Notes under the pieces: generated by a model
The model's input: only the letters and a program-made list of their open reading frames with translations
What the model was told of the DNA's origin: nothing
Database searches by the model: none
Made by a program: the position numbers and the translations under genes
Origin: Gloeobacterales cyanobacterium ES-bin-313
GTDB lineage: Bacteria; Cyanobacteriota; Cyanobacteriia; Gloeobacterales; Gloeobacteraceae
Direction of reading: 5' to 3'
Assembly (NCBI GenBank): GCA_014379585.1
Contig: JACMLN010000159.1
Coordinates: forward strand, 1-39,494
Length of the DNA: 39,494 nt
Shown here: piece after piece, positions 25,506 through 32,653 of the stretch
How positions within the stretch are numbered: the stretch's first letter is position 1
Layout of the letters: every line of letters begins with the position of its first letter

Positions 25506-27584
25506 TTATTCAGCAGATTCCACTTGGAAACGGTCTGTGGCATCGCGCAGATCTTGGGCGACAAGCACCAAGCCCTGGAGCGCGTCGGATACCCGACGGG
25601 ACTCCGAAGAAGTCGCCTGGGCGCTGACTTCGACGGTTTCCATGACAGCGGCCACCTCTGTGGAGGTTTTTTCTTGAGCGACGGTCTCTTCGGCAATTTC
25701 GGCGACCAATCCGTCGATTTGCATCGAAACCTGGATGATTTCGTCGAGAGATTGTTTCGCTTCTTCCGCCAGTTTGGTACCAGCAACGACCTGCTGGGTG
25801 CCCTTTTCCATCGCTTGCATAACCGCGCCAGTTTCTGATTGAATGTTGAGCACGATTTGCTCAATTTCACGGGTCGCTTTGGCCGCCCGATCCGCCAGTT
25901 GTCTGACTTCATCGGCAACGATCGCAAACCCACGTCCGGCTTCGCCGGCTCGAACGGCCTCAATACTGGCGTTGAGCGCCAACAAATTGGTTCGACTGGA
26001 CAGCTGGTTGATCAAGGCAACGATCTTGGAAATTTCTTGCGTCGATTCGGCAAGGCGCTTGACCTTTTTGCCTGTTTCAGAGACCGTTTCCCGTAGGCTC
26101 AAGATACCTTGTACCGTCCGATCGACTGCGTCGCCCCCCCGTGCCGCAGTTTGGGAAGCTTGGCGGGCAACGCTTTCGGCGCGGCGGGCATTTTCGGCCA
26201 CCTGTTGAATCGATTTGGTCATTTTCTGAACTGATTGGCGGCTTGTCGAGATCTCTTCGGCTTGACGCAGCGCTTCTTTGGAAAGGCCACGGGCGAAACT
26301 TTCGGAGTCAAGAGCCGCTTGGTTGACCTTTTGGACGGACTGTTTGACTTGGACAATAATCTTGTGCAAGCTGGCAATCGTGACGTTAAAGGCATCCGCA
26401 ACCGCTCCAGTTAACGAAGCACTGACCTCCGCTTTGACCGTCAAGTCGCCTCTTGAGGCACCTTCAACTTGGTCAAGTAAGTGAATGATCTCTTCTTGCA
26501 GTTGCTCTTTGTCCCGCTGTTGGCGGCTCATTTCATCTTCAGCCCGACCAATACCGCGCTGAAGATCCGCAGCCATCTTGTTAAAGGTCGCCGCCAACTT
26601 GCCGACTTCGTCGCTAGACTTCGGTTCGAAGCGCGCGTCCACATCGCCTTCGGCGACTTGGCGGGCAGTGATTTGCAATTGTTGAATCGGCTGAACCACC
26701 GAGCGATTCAGGAGCCAGGTAATTGCCAGCGTTGCCGCCCCAATCGCTGCAGCGCCAAACAGTCCCCCAGCGAGGGCATTGGTTTGCAGTGAAGTTTGTT
26801 GCTCTGCACTCAAGCCACTGTTGATCACGGTGTAGTAGACTGACCCGTTCACAGCAGCAACCGTTGAAACCACCAATGCACCGATACCCATGGCCTGTTT
26901 GACACCCAAGGAGCTGTCCATGAGCCAACCACGGTTGGGGGCTTCCGTCATCGATAGCGTTGCAGGCATCGGCACACGGGTGGGTGTCAGGGTCGCAGTT
27001 CGATCGACTGGAGCCGCTTCGCTGGGATCTCCTGCACCGCTGGCCACTTCGTCGTTGCCAAAGTCGAGGTTGAATTGTTCGTTGCTTGGCACAGCACTGG
27101 CCGCTTCTTCGAGCATCCGAATGTCTTGCTCAGAGATCTTAAAGTCTTCCTCTGGCAATTCCGTAGTCGGTAAACTATCGAAGCTGTCCAAGTTAAAATT
27201 CGCAGTTTCAAAGGCTTCAAGGTCAAAATTGAAGTCGTCGTGGTCGTTACTCTCAGGTTGTTCCAGGCTATTGCCGTCAGCAAAGATCGACTCGCCTACT
27301 ATTGGGTTATAACTTTCCCCTGTAAGGTCGATATCGATGCGCTGGAGGGCTTTTTGAGCCGTCTGCAAAATCTCTGGATCTGAAGTCAGTCCGAGCACCA
27401 CCTCGTACTGCTCACGGGCGAGTTCCTGGCGGCCAATTTGCTGCTGGGCGGAGGCGAGCCACAAGCGCAAATTTGGATCCGCAGGACGGCTTTCAACTAA
27501 ACTTCCAAACAGGCGAGCAGCTTCTTCATATTGCTCTTGGGCAAATGCTTCGACGGCTCTTTGATATTCTGTAGCAGAGACCAT
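25506..27584 (-). CDS. pixJ: methyl-accepting chemotaxis protein of the pix/pil system (no GAF photoreceptor)
   Basis: 692 residues from ATG 27584 (AAGGAG upstream). Domains: N-terminal TPR-like helices (about 1-85), a long acidic region (about 90-220), two membrane segments near 228-250 and 268-291 with only a short loop between, HAMP (about 290-345), and a C-terminal MCP signalling domain (about 420-690) with the conserved tip [26 protein letters not shown]. There is no GAF/phytochrome chromophore domain, unlike Synechocystis PixJ/TaxD1, and no periplasmic sensor domain. The sensory input must therefore come from the N-terminal cytoplasmic region or from partner proteins. Upstream in-frame start 27722 lies inside pixI and is rejected. 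Confidence 0.92.
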   Translation of the reverse strand: MVSATEYQRAVEAFAQEQYEEAARLFGSLVESRPADPNLRLWLASAQQQIGRQELAREQYEVVLGLTSDPEILQTAQKALQRIDIDLTGESYNPIVGESIFADGNSLEQPESNDHDDFNFDLEAFETANFNLDSFDSLPTTELPEEDFKISEQDIRMLEEAASAVPSNEQFNLDFGNDEVASGAGDPSEAAPVDRTATLTPTRVPMPATLSMTEAPNRGWLMDSSLGVKQAMGIGALVVSTVAAVNGSVYYTVINSGLSAEQQTSLQTNALAGGLFGAAAIGAATLAITWLLNRSVVQPIQQLQITARQVAEGDVDARFEPKSSDEVGKLAATFNKMAADLQRGIGRAEDEMSRQQRDKEQLQEEIIHLLDQVEGASRGDLTVKAEVSASLTGAVADAFNVTIASLHKIIVQVKQSVQKVNQAALDSESFARGLSKEALRQAEEISTSRQSVQKMTKSIQQVAENARRAESVARQASQTAARGGDAVDRTVQGILSLRETVSETGKKVKRLAESTQEISKIVALINQLSSRTNLLALNASIEAVRAGEAGRGFAIVADEVRQLADRAAKATREIEQIVLNIQSETGAVMQAMEKGTQQVVAGTKLAEEAKQSLDEIIQVSMQIDGLVAEIAEETVAQEKTSTEVAAVMETVEVSAQATSSESRRVSDALQGLVLVAQDLRDATDRFQVESAE

Positions 27585-27622
27585 GGTCACCTTTCTCCTT
27601 CTACTGCGCGTGGCAGGCAAAT

Positions 27623-28129
27623 CTAGTGGGTAAGCAGGGGGGTTTTCTGCGCCCAGCACTGGGATGTCAAAATTGCGGCAGGATCGAGAATTAGAATTTC
27701 TTCTTCCTCGATCTGGCCGCACACGAAGGGAAGTGGGCTTTGTGAAGGTGCAATCTCCTCTGTCTTGAGCCAGACCATGCCCTGAATCGCATAGACAGCA
27801 AGACCAATCAGATGTTCACCCTCTTGGATGACGATCATCGGGAAGGTTTGGGTAGTGTTCTGGAAAAGGCTGTCCTGCATGCAAAATTCCAAATCCAAAA
27901 TCCAGATAATCTCGCCTCGCAAGTTGAACGTGCCAATCAGGGCTGGCGAAGTATTCGGAAGGGCTGTAATCTGTGGCGTCGAGAGCTCCACTACCTCCAC
28001 CACGCCACTCGCAGGGAATGCGAATCGGGCCTTACCACCTAGTTCAAAACGCAGGTGCAAGTCCCCTCTTGGCGCATCCTCTCCAAGTAAATCTGGGGAG
28101 ATAGTCGGCATTGAAACAAAATTTTCCAT
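27623..28129 (-). CDS. pixI: CheW-like adaptor
   Basis: 168 residues forming a single CheW-like domain: [15 protein letters not shown] near the start, then [19 protein letters not shown], which is the conserved G-x-x-N-L-R-G core, and [14 protein letters not shown]. The protein couples the MCP to the CheA kinase. It lies between pixH (8 nt upstream) and pixJ (38 nt downstream). The C-terminus ends with an extra 15 residues beyond the domain. Confidence 0.92.
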   Translation of the reverse strand: MENFVSMPTISPDLLGEDAPRGDLHLRFELGGKARFAFPASGVVEVVELSTPQITALPNTSPALIGTFNLRGEIIWILDLEFCMQDSLFQNTTQTFPMIVIQEGEHLIGLAVYAIQGMVWLKTEEIAPSQSPLPFVCGQIEEEEILILDPAAILTSQCWAQKTPLLTH

Positions 28130-28137
28130 GGGTTACC

Positions 28138-28518
28138 TCAGACTTTCCCGTTAGTGCTTTTGAGTAAACTTCTGACCGTGCGAATTAATTCTTGGGCGAC
28201 AAAAGGTTTACTAATATACGCATCGGCGCCTTGCTTGATTCCCCAATGCACGTCAAAGTCTTCTCCTTTGGAGGAACAAAGCACGATCGGCATTTTCGAA
28301 GTATGTGGGTTCTCGCGCAGCTTACGACAGACCTCATAACCGTTCATTTTTGGCATGATGATGTCAAGAACAACGACATCAGGTACCTGTTCTTTGAGTC
28401 GGGCAAGTGCCTCATAGCCATCTTGACAGGTGACAACATCCAAGCCGCTCTCGCGCAGAAGGGCAGAGATCATCTCCCGCTGGCTGAGGTTATCTTCTAC
28501 GACAAGCACTGTACTCAT
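28138..28518 (-). CDS. pixH: CheY-like response regulator
   Basis: 126 residues: a stand-alone receiver domain. The acidic pocket is in VVEDN (E8, D9), the phospho-acceptor is D52 in VLDIIMPKMNG, the switch Ser sits in CSSKG, and the conserved Lys is in ISKPF. No output domain. In the pix/pil systems PixH is the second CheY-like regulator, which acts on the pilus motors or as a phosphate sink. The start is ATG 28518 (MSTVLVVEDN), 20 nt after the end of pixG. Confidence 0.93.
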   Translation of the reverse strand: MSTVLVVEDNLSQREMISALLRESGLDVVTCQDGYEALARLKEQVPDVVVLDIIMPKMNGYEVCRKLRENPHTSKMPIVLCSSKGEDFDVHWGIKQGADAYISKPFVAQELIRTVRSLLKSTNGKV

Positions 28519-28538
28519 CTTGCAAAGCCTCACAAAGG

Positions 28539-29696
28539 TCAGGGTCTAGGGGAAGTGAATAATGCCGCTTGGGGAATCAAATACTTATCGACAATATCGA
28601 GAAGTTCCCGTTCACCGAAGGGTTTGGTCAGGTATTCTGTGGCTCCAGCCATCCGAGCACGGACTCGGTCTACAAATCCGTCTTTCCCAGTCAGCATAAT
28701 CACCGGAGTTGAGCGGAAAATATTCGACTTGCGCAACATTCCACAGACTTCGTACCCATCGAGACGGGGCATGGCGATATCGAGCAAGATCAAATCTGGC
28801 TTGAACGAGAAGAGTTCATTGAGCGCTTTGAGCGGATTGGCAATCGTTTTGACCTCGTACCCGCGCCCTTGCAAGAAAAATTCCACACTTTTTTGGATGG
28901 AGATGCTGTCGTCCACACAGGCAACCCGTTGGATCCGCGCCGTTGCCGAAGAGGGAGTGTTGACAGGGGGAACACCACCATCAAGACGCATCCAGCCCTG
29001 CTGTAGGTAAGGAGCAATCGCCCGTGCCACAGTGGTCACATCGCGACCCAGCAGGCGGCCTAATTGCTTTAAGCTCCACTCCCCAGTCATATACTGTTGC
29101 ATCTGGGCATACACTGCCGGTGGCAGTTGCTTCTGAAGTTGCTCGTGATCGAGAATAATTGGGCGCTGCTCTACCCAGCGCACTTGGGGTTGAAGCTTTT
29201 GCCATTCACTGCGGCGACGCTCCACTTCAATGAGCACTTTGGCGAGTTCCATGGTCATCAAAAGCGGCACGAGCCCTTCGGTATCTTCGAAGATAAATGC
29301 CCCCGCTTTGAGATCAAGTAACTCAAAGAGGATTTCTTCGGTGCTCACGCGAATGATTTGCTGGGCTTGCAGCGCGGACATTTGAGCACTTCCAACCAAC
29401 GCTGCCAACAGACCATATTCTGGTGCACTTGCTGGAGCATTGAGGGGAATGATACTAAAGGCTTGGTCGGGAATACCGAGGCGACCAGCGCACTGTTTAA
29501 GGCGGTCAATCGCACCAGTACTACTTGTTGCATAGACCAGTCGGCCCTTCTGACAAAAAAGAGACCAAAAGCGACTGTCGCCCGTTTCAATAAAAAGCTC
29601 GCCTGTGCGCTGATTGAGTTCGATCAGCTGCAGTAGACTGCGTACATCAATGTCGTTGAGATTACCTTGCATCTGGTGGACCGCAGGGATGGGCAT
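28539..29696 (-). CDS. pixG: PATAN-domain response regulator (PatA/PixG-like)
   Basis: 385 residues. The N-terminal PATAN part (about 1-245) has QGNLNDIDVRSLLQLIEL and NQRTGELFIETG, typical of PatA-like proteins that control pili and heterocyst patterning. The C-terminal receiver (about 257-377) carries D306 in LILLDIAMPRLDG and Lys in LTKPFGERE. PixG is the first CheY-like output of the pix system and may bind the extension motor PilB. It is the first gene of the operon; a second in-frame ATG at 29672 would give an N-terminus starting at MQGNL. Confidence 0.92.
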   Translation of the reverse strand: MPIPAVHQMQGNLNDIDVRSLLQLIELNQRTGELFIETGDSRFWSLFCQKGRLVYATSSTGAIDRLKQCAGRLGIPDQAFSIIPLNAPASAPEYGLLAALVGSAQMSALQAQQIIRVSTEEILFELLDLKAGAFIFEDTEGLVPLLMTMELAKVLIEVERRRSEWQKLQPQVRWVEQRPIILDHEQLQKQLPPAVYAQMQQYMTGEWSLKQLGRLLGRDVTTVARAIAPYLQQGWMRLDGGVPPVNTPSSATARIQRVACVDDSISIQKSVEFFLQGRGYEVKTIANPLKALNELFSFKPDLILLDIAMPRLDGYEVCGMLRKSNIFRSTPVIMLTGKDGFVDRVRARMAGATEYLTKPFGERELLDIVDKYLIPQAALFTSPRP

Positions 29697-29760
29697 CTGC
29701 CTCAGAATGCCCCGATCCTAGCTTCGTTACCACAACAAAGCAGCAAAACTTGGAGAATTT

Positions 29761-29791
29761 CTGTGCGGCAACTGTGCCGCACAGTCTTTTT
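29761..29791 (+). terminator. intrinsic terminator in the hmpF leader (possible attenuator)
   Basis: CTGTGCGGCA (29761-29770) pairs perfectly with TGCCGCACAG (29775-29784) over a 4-nt loop ACTG, followed by a TCTTTTT run to 29791. This is a strong rho-independent terminator read on the plus strand. It sits 56 nt before hmpF and inside the divergent promoter region, with no upstream plus-strand gene to terminate. It may be an attenuator for hmpF or the end of an RNA antisense to pixG. Confidence 0.75.
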
Positions 29792-29847
29792 GGAATTGCT
29801 TAAAGGATCGTGTTTGCCAAATCGCCTGCGAGGGTAAACTGAGGCAT

Positions 29848-31545
29848 GTGAAGTCTCTAAACAGTGTAACCGTGCGCTATCTGGCTATTGTTCAACGCAA
29901 GCGATTCCTCGGTCAACAGGAACTTCAACTCTTAGCCAAAGAGTTGGGTGAATATTCCTGGAGTGCGGCGCAAGGCGAAATTAGCTCCGAACTAGTTGGT
30001 CGCTTCAGCCCTGGAACTTTGGTAATCGCCGATGTCAGTACCAACAACCAGATCCAACGCATCGAAGATGCGGCAGATCATCTTGTTGCGCTGCTTCAAA
30101 GTTTCTCGCGCTTTAGTGAAAGCTTCAAAGCCCAAGTCGAAGAAATCGAATCTTGGAAACAGTCTTTGATCTACCAGAGCCAAGAATTAAGCCGCCGCGA
30201 GGCAGAACTCCTCGTCCGTGCCCAAGAACTGGAGATGCAACTGACCCAGGTGGGCGGGATCGATCCTGATGAGATGAGTGCGATCCGCGAAGCCGCTGAA
30301 GGAGACCATTCCTTCAGTCCTTCTGCGATCAGCACCGAACAAGAATGGCTGCGCCAGCGCGAACAAAGCGTCGAATCCATGGAAACGCAGCTCACCGACC
30401 GTCAGCGCGAACTCGATCAGCAACTAGAGCGTCTGCGCGCCCAACAAGCAGATCTTCAACTCGAACGCGAAGCCCTCCAACACCAGTGGGAGCAGCAGTC
30501 CGCTACCAGCAGTAGTAGTAGCATCAGTGAAGCGCAACTCGCACAAATTCAGACCTATTTACAGTCCCTCTATCACCTCGCAGACACAAACGAAGACGGA
30601 GAGCTTGCCGAGGCAAAGCTTGCGTGGCAACAAGACTGGCAAGCCTTCACAGATACCCTCACTGAAATCTCCCACCAAGCAGCAACCCTTGAGCAGCGCC
30701 AAAAACAATTTGACGAAGAGTGGCAAGAATTTCGGGTTCGCGAAGCGGAATTGCAAACGATCAGCAGTGGCCTAGAGCAGGAGTGGGCACAGTACCACTG
30801 CCAACAGGTATTAGTAGATGCGCTACTAGCAGAACAGGAATCAGCCGCCCTTCGAAAAACCAGTGCGCAGACCGTACCTGTCGATCGCGAAAATGTCGAA
30901 CGACTCCAGCGCCAACTGCGCGAGGAGCAACGCGAATACCAACAGCGAGCGAGCCTAGTGCTTCAGCAAGAAGAAGAACTCCATTCGCAAGAAACCCACA
31001 TGCAGGAGTTGCGCCATCGTTTACTGACGAGCAACGGCAGTCTTTCTGCTGATGAGCGCGCCGACATGGAAGAGGAGCTTGAATTTGAAGAGCAAGGCTG
31101 CTTGATTTTGCGGGACTCTCTAAGCCAGCAACAACAGCGCCTCCAGGTTGAACAAGAAAAAATTGACCAACAAATCACCCGACTACGCTCTTTGGTCGGT
31201 AGTTTCGATGGGTCAGAGGACAACAATCTCAACCGACTCCATGAAGCTCTGCGTGCTTACCGCATGAATCTCAACCGTCGGCAAGAAAATCTTGAAAAAG
31301 ATCGTCAAGCGCTGAGCCGCCTCGAAGCTGAGTTGATCCAAGCCCGAACAACCCTCGCCCAACTAAGAAGCGCCTTCGAACAGCACGAAGCAGAAAGCCA
31401 AATGCGCAACAGTGCACTCCAAGGGCAGCAGATCGAACTCGAACGCCGTCAAAGTGCCCTCGAAGCCCAGCACCACGGCCAAAGTCAGGCCAAACCCCTC
31501 ATCCAAGATCTAGAATTCTTGCTGCGCAGTTTGCAGACAGGCTAG
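29848..31545 (+). CDS. hmpF: HmpF-like coiled-coil pilus motility protein
   Basis: 565 residues. A small globular N-terminal domain (about 9-90: RYLAIVQRKRFLGQQELQLL...GTLVIADVSTNNQIQRIEDA) is followed by a segment IESWKQSLIYQSQELSRREAEL and nearly 430 residues of coiled coil rich in Gln, Glu and Arg. From memory this N-terminal domain plus the W-K-Q-S-L-x-x-Q-x-Q-E-L-x-R-R-E block matches the cyanobacterial pilus motility protein HmpF, which is needed for type IV pilus activity and twitching polarity. Divergent position from pixGHIJL supports this. Start is GTG 29848; GTG 29872 would give the family-like start MRYLAIVQ. An out-of-frame ATG-TGA overlaps the GTG. Confidence 0.78.
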   Translation: MKSLNSVTVRYLAIVQRKRFLGQQELQLLAKELGEYSWSAAQGEISSELVGRFSPGTLVIADVSTNNQIQRIEDAADHLVALLQSFSRFSESFKAQVEEIESWKQSLIYQSQELSRREAELLVRAQELEMQLTQVGGIDPDEMSAIREAAEGDHSFSPSAISTEQEWLRQREQSVESMETQLTDRQRELDQQLERLRAQQADLQLEREALQHQWEQQSATSSSSSISEAQLAQIQTYLQSLYHLADTNEDGELAEAKLAWQQDWQAFTDTLTEISHQAATLEQRQKQFDEEWQEFRVREAELQTISSGLEQEWAQYHCQQVLVDALLAEQESAALRKTSAQTVPVDRENVERLQRQLREEQREYQQRASLVLQQEEELHSQETHMQELRHRLLTSNGSLSADERADMEEELEFEEQGCLILRDSLSQQQQRLQVEQEKIDQQITRLRSLVGSFDGSEDNNLNRLHEALRAYRMNLNRRQENLEKDRQALSRLEAELIQARTTLAQLRSAFEQHEAESQMRNSALQGQQIELERRQSALEAQHHGQSQAKPLIQDLEFLLRSLQTG

Positions 31546-31570
31546 CGCTGGTGTTAGCATGATTTCTGTT

Positions 31571-31644
31571 GGGCACGTCGCCTAGTGGATATGGCACCTC
31601 GCTACGGACGAGGACTAACCGGGGTTCGAATCCCTGCGTGCCCA
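31571..31644 (+). tRNA. tRNA-Arg (anticodon ACG)
   Basis: Acceptor stem GGGCACG pairs with CGTGCCC, anticodon stem CCTCG/CGAGG encloses CTACGGA with anticodon ACG, and the T-arm is CGGGG-TTCGAAT-CCCTG. The A34 is expected to be edited to inosine. No encoded CCA. It sits 25 nt downstream of hmpF and is followed by a terminator. Confidence 0.94.
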
Positions 31645-31650
31645 TTTTCA

Positions 31651-31678
31651 AAACCCGCTCTTGTAGCGGGTTTTTTTT
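31651..31678 (+). terminator. intrinsic terminator downstream of tRNA-Arg
   Basis: AAACCCGCT (31651-31659) pairs with AGCGGGTTT (31665-31673) over loop CTTGT, and the T-run continues to 31678. It is a canonical rho-independent terminator on the plus strand. Confidence 0.93.
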
Positions 31679-32087
31679 CCCGACTCGCATTATGGCTTCA
31701 CCCCCAAGCGTTACGCCTGCTGATCCTATGAAGCAATGCGCAGATCGGCGAAGGGGGCGCAATAGCTTGTTCTTACCTACTCTTGGCTCTTATTCGCCCT
31801 GCTCAAGACAATGCTTCTCCGCGCCCCATGTCAGTCTGGATGCAGCAGCGGTTGACGTACTTTCGAACATGCATTGCTGCAATGCCAAACATTTCTGTAT
31901 CAGGTTTTACTCCCTCAGAAACTAATTCAATATCTCTCTTCTAAAGAAAATAAAGTAACTGCATAGATCTACGGAACAACAAGGTGTTTAAGTGGATTCA
32001 CTGATCAAAATCTACCATCTTAGTAAGTAGAGTATCTCTAAAAATTCTCTTGTATACCAATGTAAAAGAGTCGAATTGCCCTAGAGC
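31679..32087. other. gene-poor gap after tRNA-Arg
   Basis: I see no supported gene here. The frame open across 31569-31925 passes through the tRNA and is a shadow. A 15-bp palindrome GCATTGC-T-GCAATGC lies at 31871-31885 and could be a protein-binding site. The base composition becomes clearly AT-rich after about 31900. Confidence 0.5.
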
Positions 32088-32116
32088 TTGACAAATACAT
32101 AGAAAGCAAATATTGT
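32088..32116 (+). promoter_or_regulatory. candidate sigma-70-type promoter
   Basis: TTGACA (32088-32093) is followed by a 17-bp spacer and TATTGT (32111-32116), a perfect -35 with a 4/6 -10. It precedes a small ORF and a hairpin with T-run. The AT-rich context makes chance matches likely, so confidence is moderate. Confidence 0.45.
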
Positions 32117-32227
32117 CCTTGCTAAGAAATGTAAATTGCTTGCCTTAATAAAAAGCAATCCCCAAAAGTCAGGGAATGATAATTTTACGGAATACTATAT
32201 TTTTGCGAAGAGCAATCAATATTTTTC

Positions 32228-32350
32228 ATGAAAGATATGGGCAAAAAGAAATATCCCAAAAGACATAAATACTTAGCTAGAGAGATGAATGAAAATGATA
32301 TATTTGGTCTGCATTTATTCCTAAAGGCGTACGTGTATGCCGCAGGATAA
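32228..32350 (+). CDS. possible 40-residue small protein
   Basis: A short ORF from ATG 32228 to TAA 32348-32350 encodes a 40-residue peptide with a strongly basic first half (MKDMGKKKYPKRHKY) and a more hydrophobic second half (IFGLHLFLKAYVYAAG). It has no clear Shine-Dalgarno sequence. It lies between a promoter-like site and a terminator-like hairpin in an otherwise empty AT-rich region. I recognise no family; it may equally be noncoding or part of a noncoding RNA. Confidence 0.25.
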   Translation: MKDMGKKKYPKRHKYLAREMNENDIFGLHLFLKAYVYAAG

Positions 32351-32408
32351 TGGTAGCCTCTTTTTAAGATCCCTTCCTAGCAACAGTCATTATCAATAGA
32401 GCGATGTG

Positions 32409-32429
32409 AAAGGTTAGTACAACCTTTTT
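32409..32429 (+). terminator. weak terminator-like hairpin
   Basis: AAAGGTT (32409-32415) pairs with AACCTTT (32421-32427) over AGTAC, with a T-run from 32425 to 32429. Seven mostly weak base pairs; could end a transcript from the promoter-like site at 32088. Confidence 0.4.
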
Positions 32430-32580
32430 GGGGGGTATCTTGGGAACACAATCTCAACCTAGCTTTTGCCAATCAAGCATAGCGATGTCATAGATCGTAT
32501 GAAGTAAGCAGCTTTTAGCCACGTTTGAGCTTGTAGGATTGTCCTGTTTAACTTGGGGCTGCGGATCTCATTGTGGATTG

Positions 32581-32611
32581 TTGATAACAGGCACATTACT
32601 CCTGTTATCAA
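32581..32611. promoter_or_regulatory. perfect 11-bp inverted repeat upstream of malectin gene
   Basis: TTGATAACAGG (32581-32591) and CCTGTTATCAA (32601-32611) are exact inverted copies around a 9-nt centre, 42 nt before the ATG at 32654. It could be an operator for a dimeric regulator or an RNA stem-loop in the leader. There is no T-run after it. Confidence 0.55.
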
Positions 32612-32653
32612 ATAACTAGCGCAAATACGTTTGAATCTGTTTCGGGGGAAGCA

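Noticed and set aside
28192-29010. 272-codon open frame antisense to pixG/pixH
   Set aside because: Shadow of the two receiver-domain genes, no independent support.
31571-31644. tRNA-Arg as an integration site of a mobile island
   Set aside because: I found no integrase gene and no second copy of the tRNA 3' end in the window.
31569-31925. 118-codon open frame across tRNA-Arg
   Set aside because: It crosses the tRNA and its terminator, so it cannot be a normal gene.
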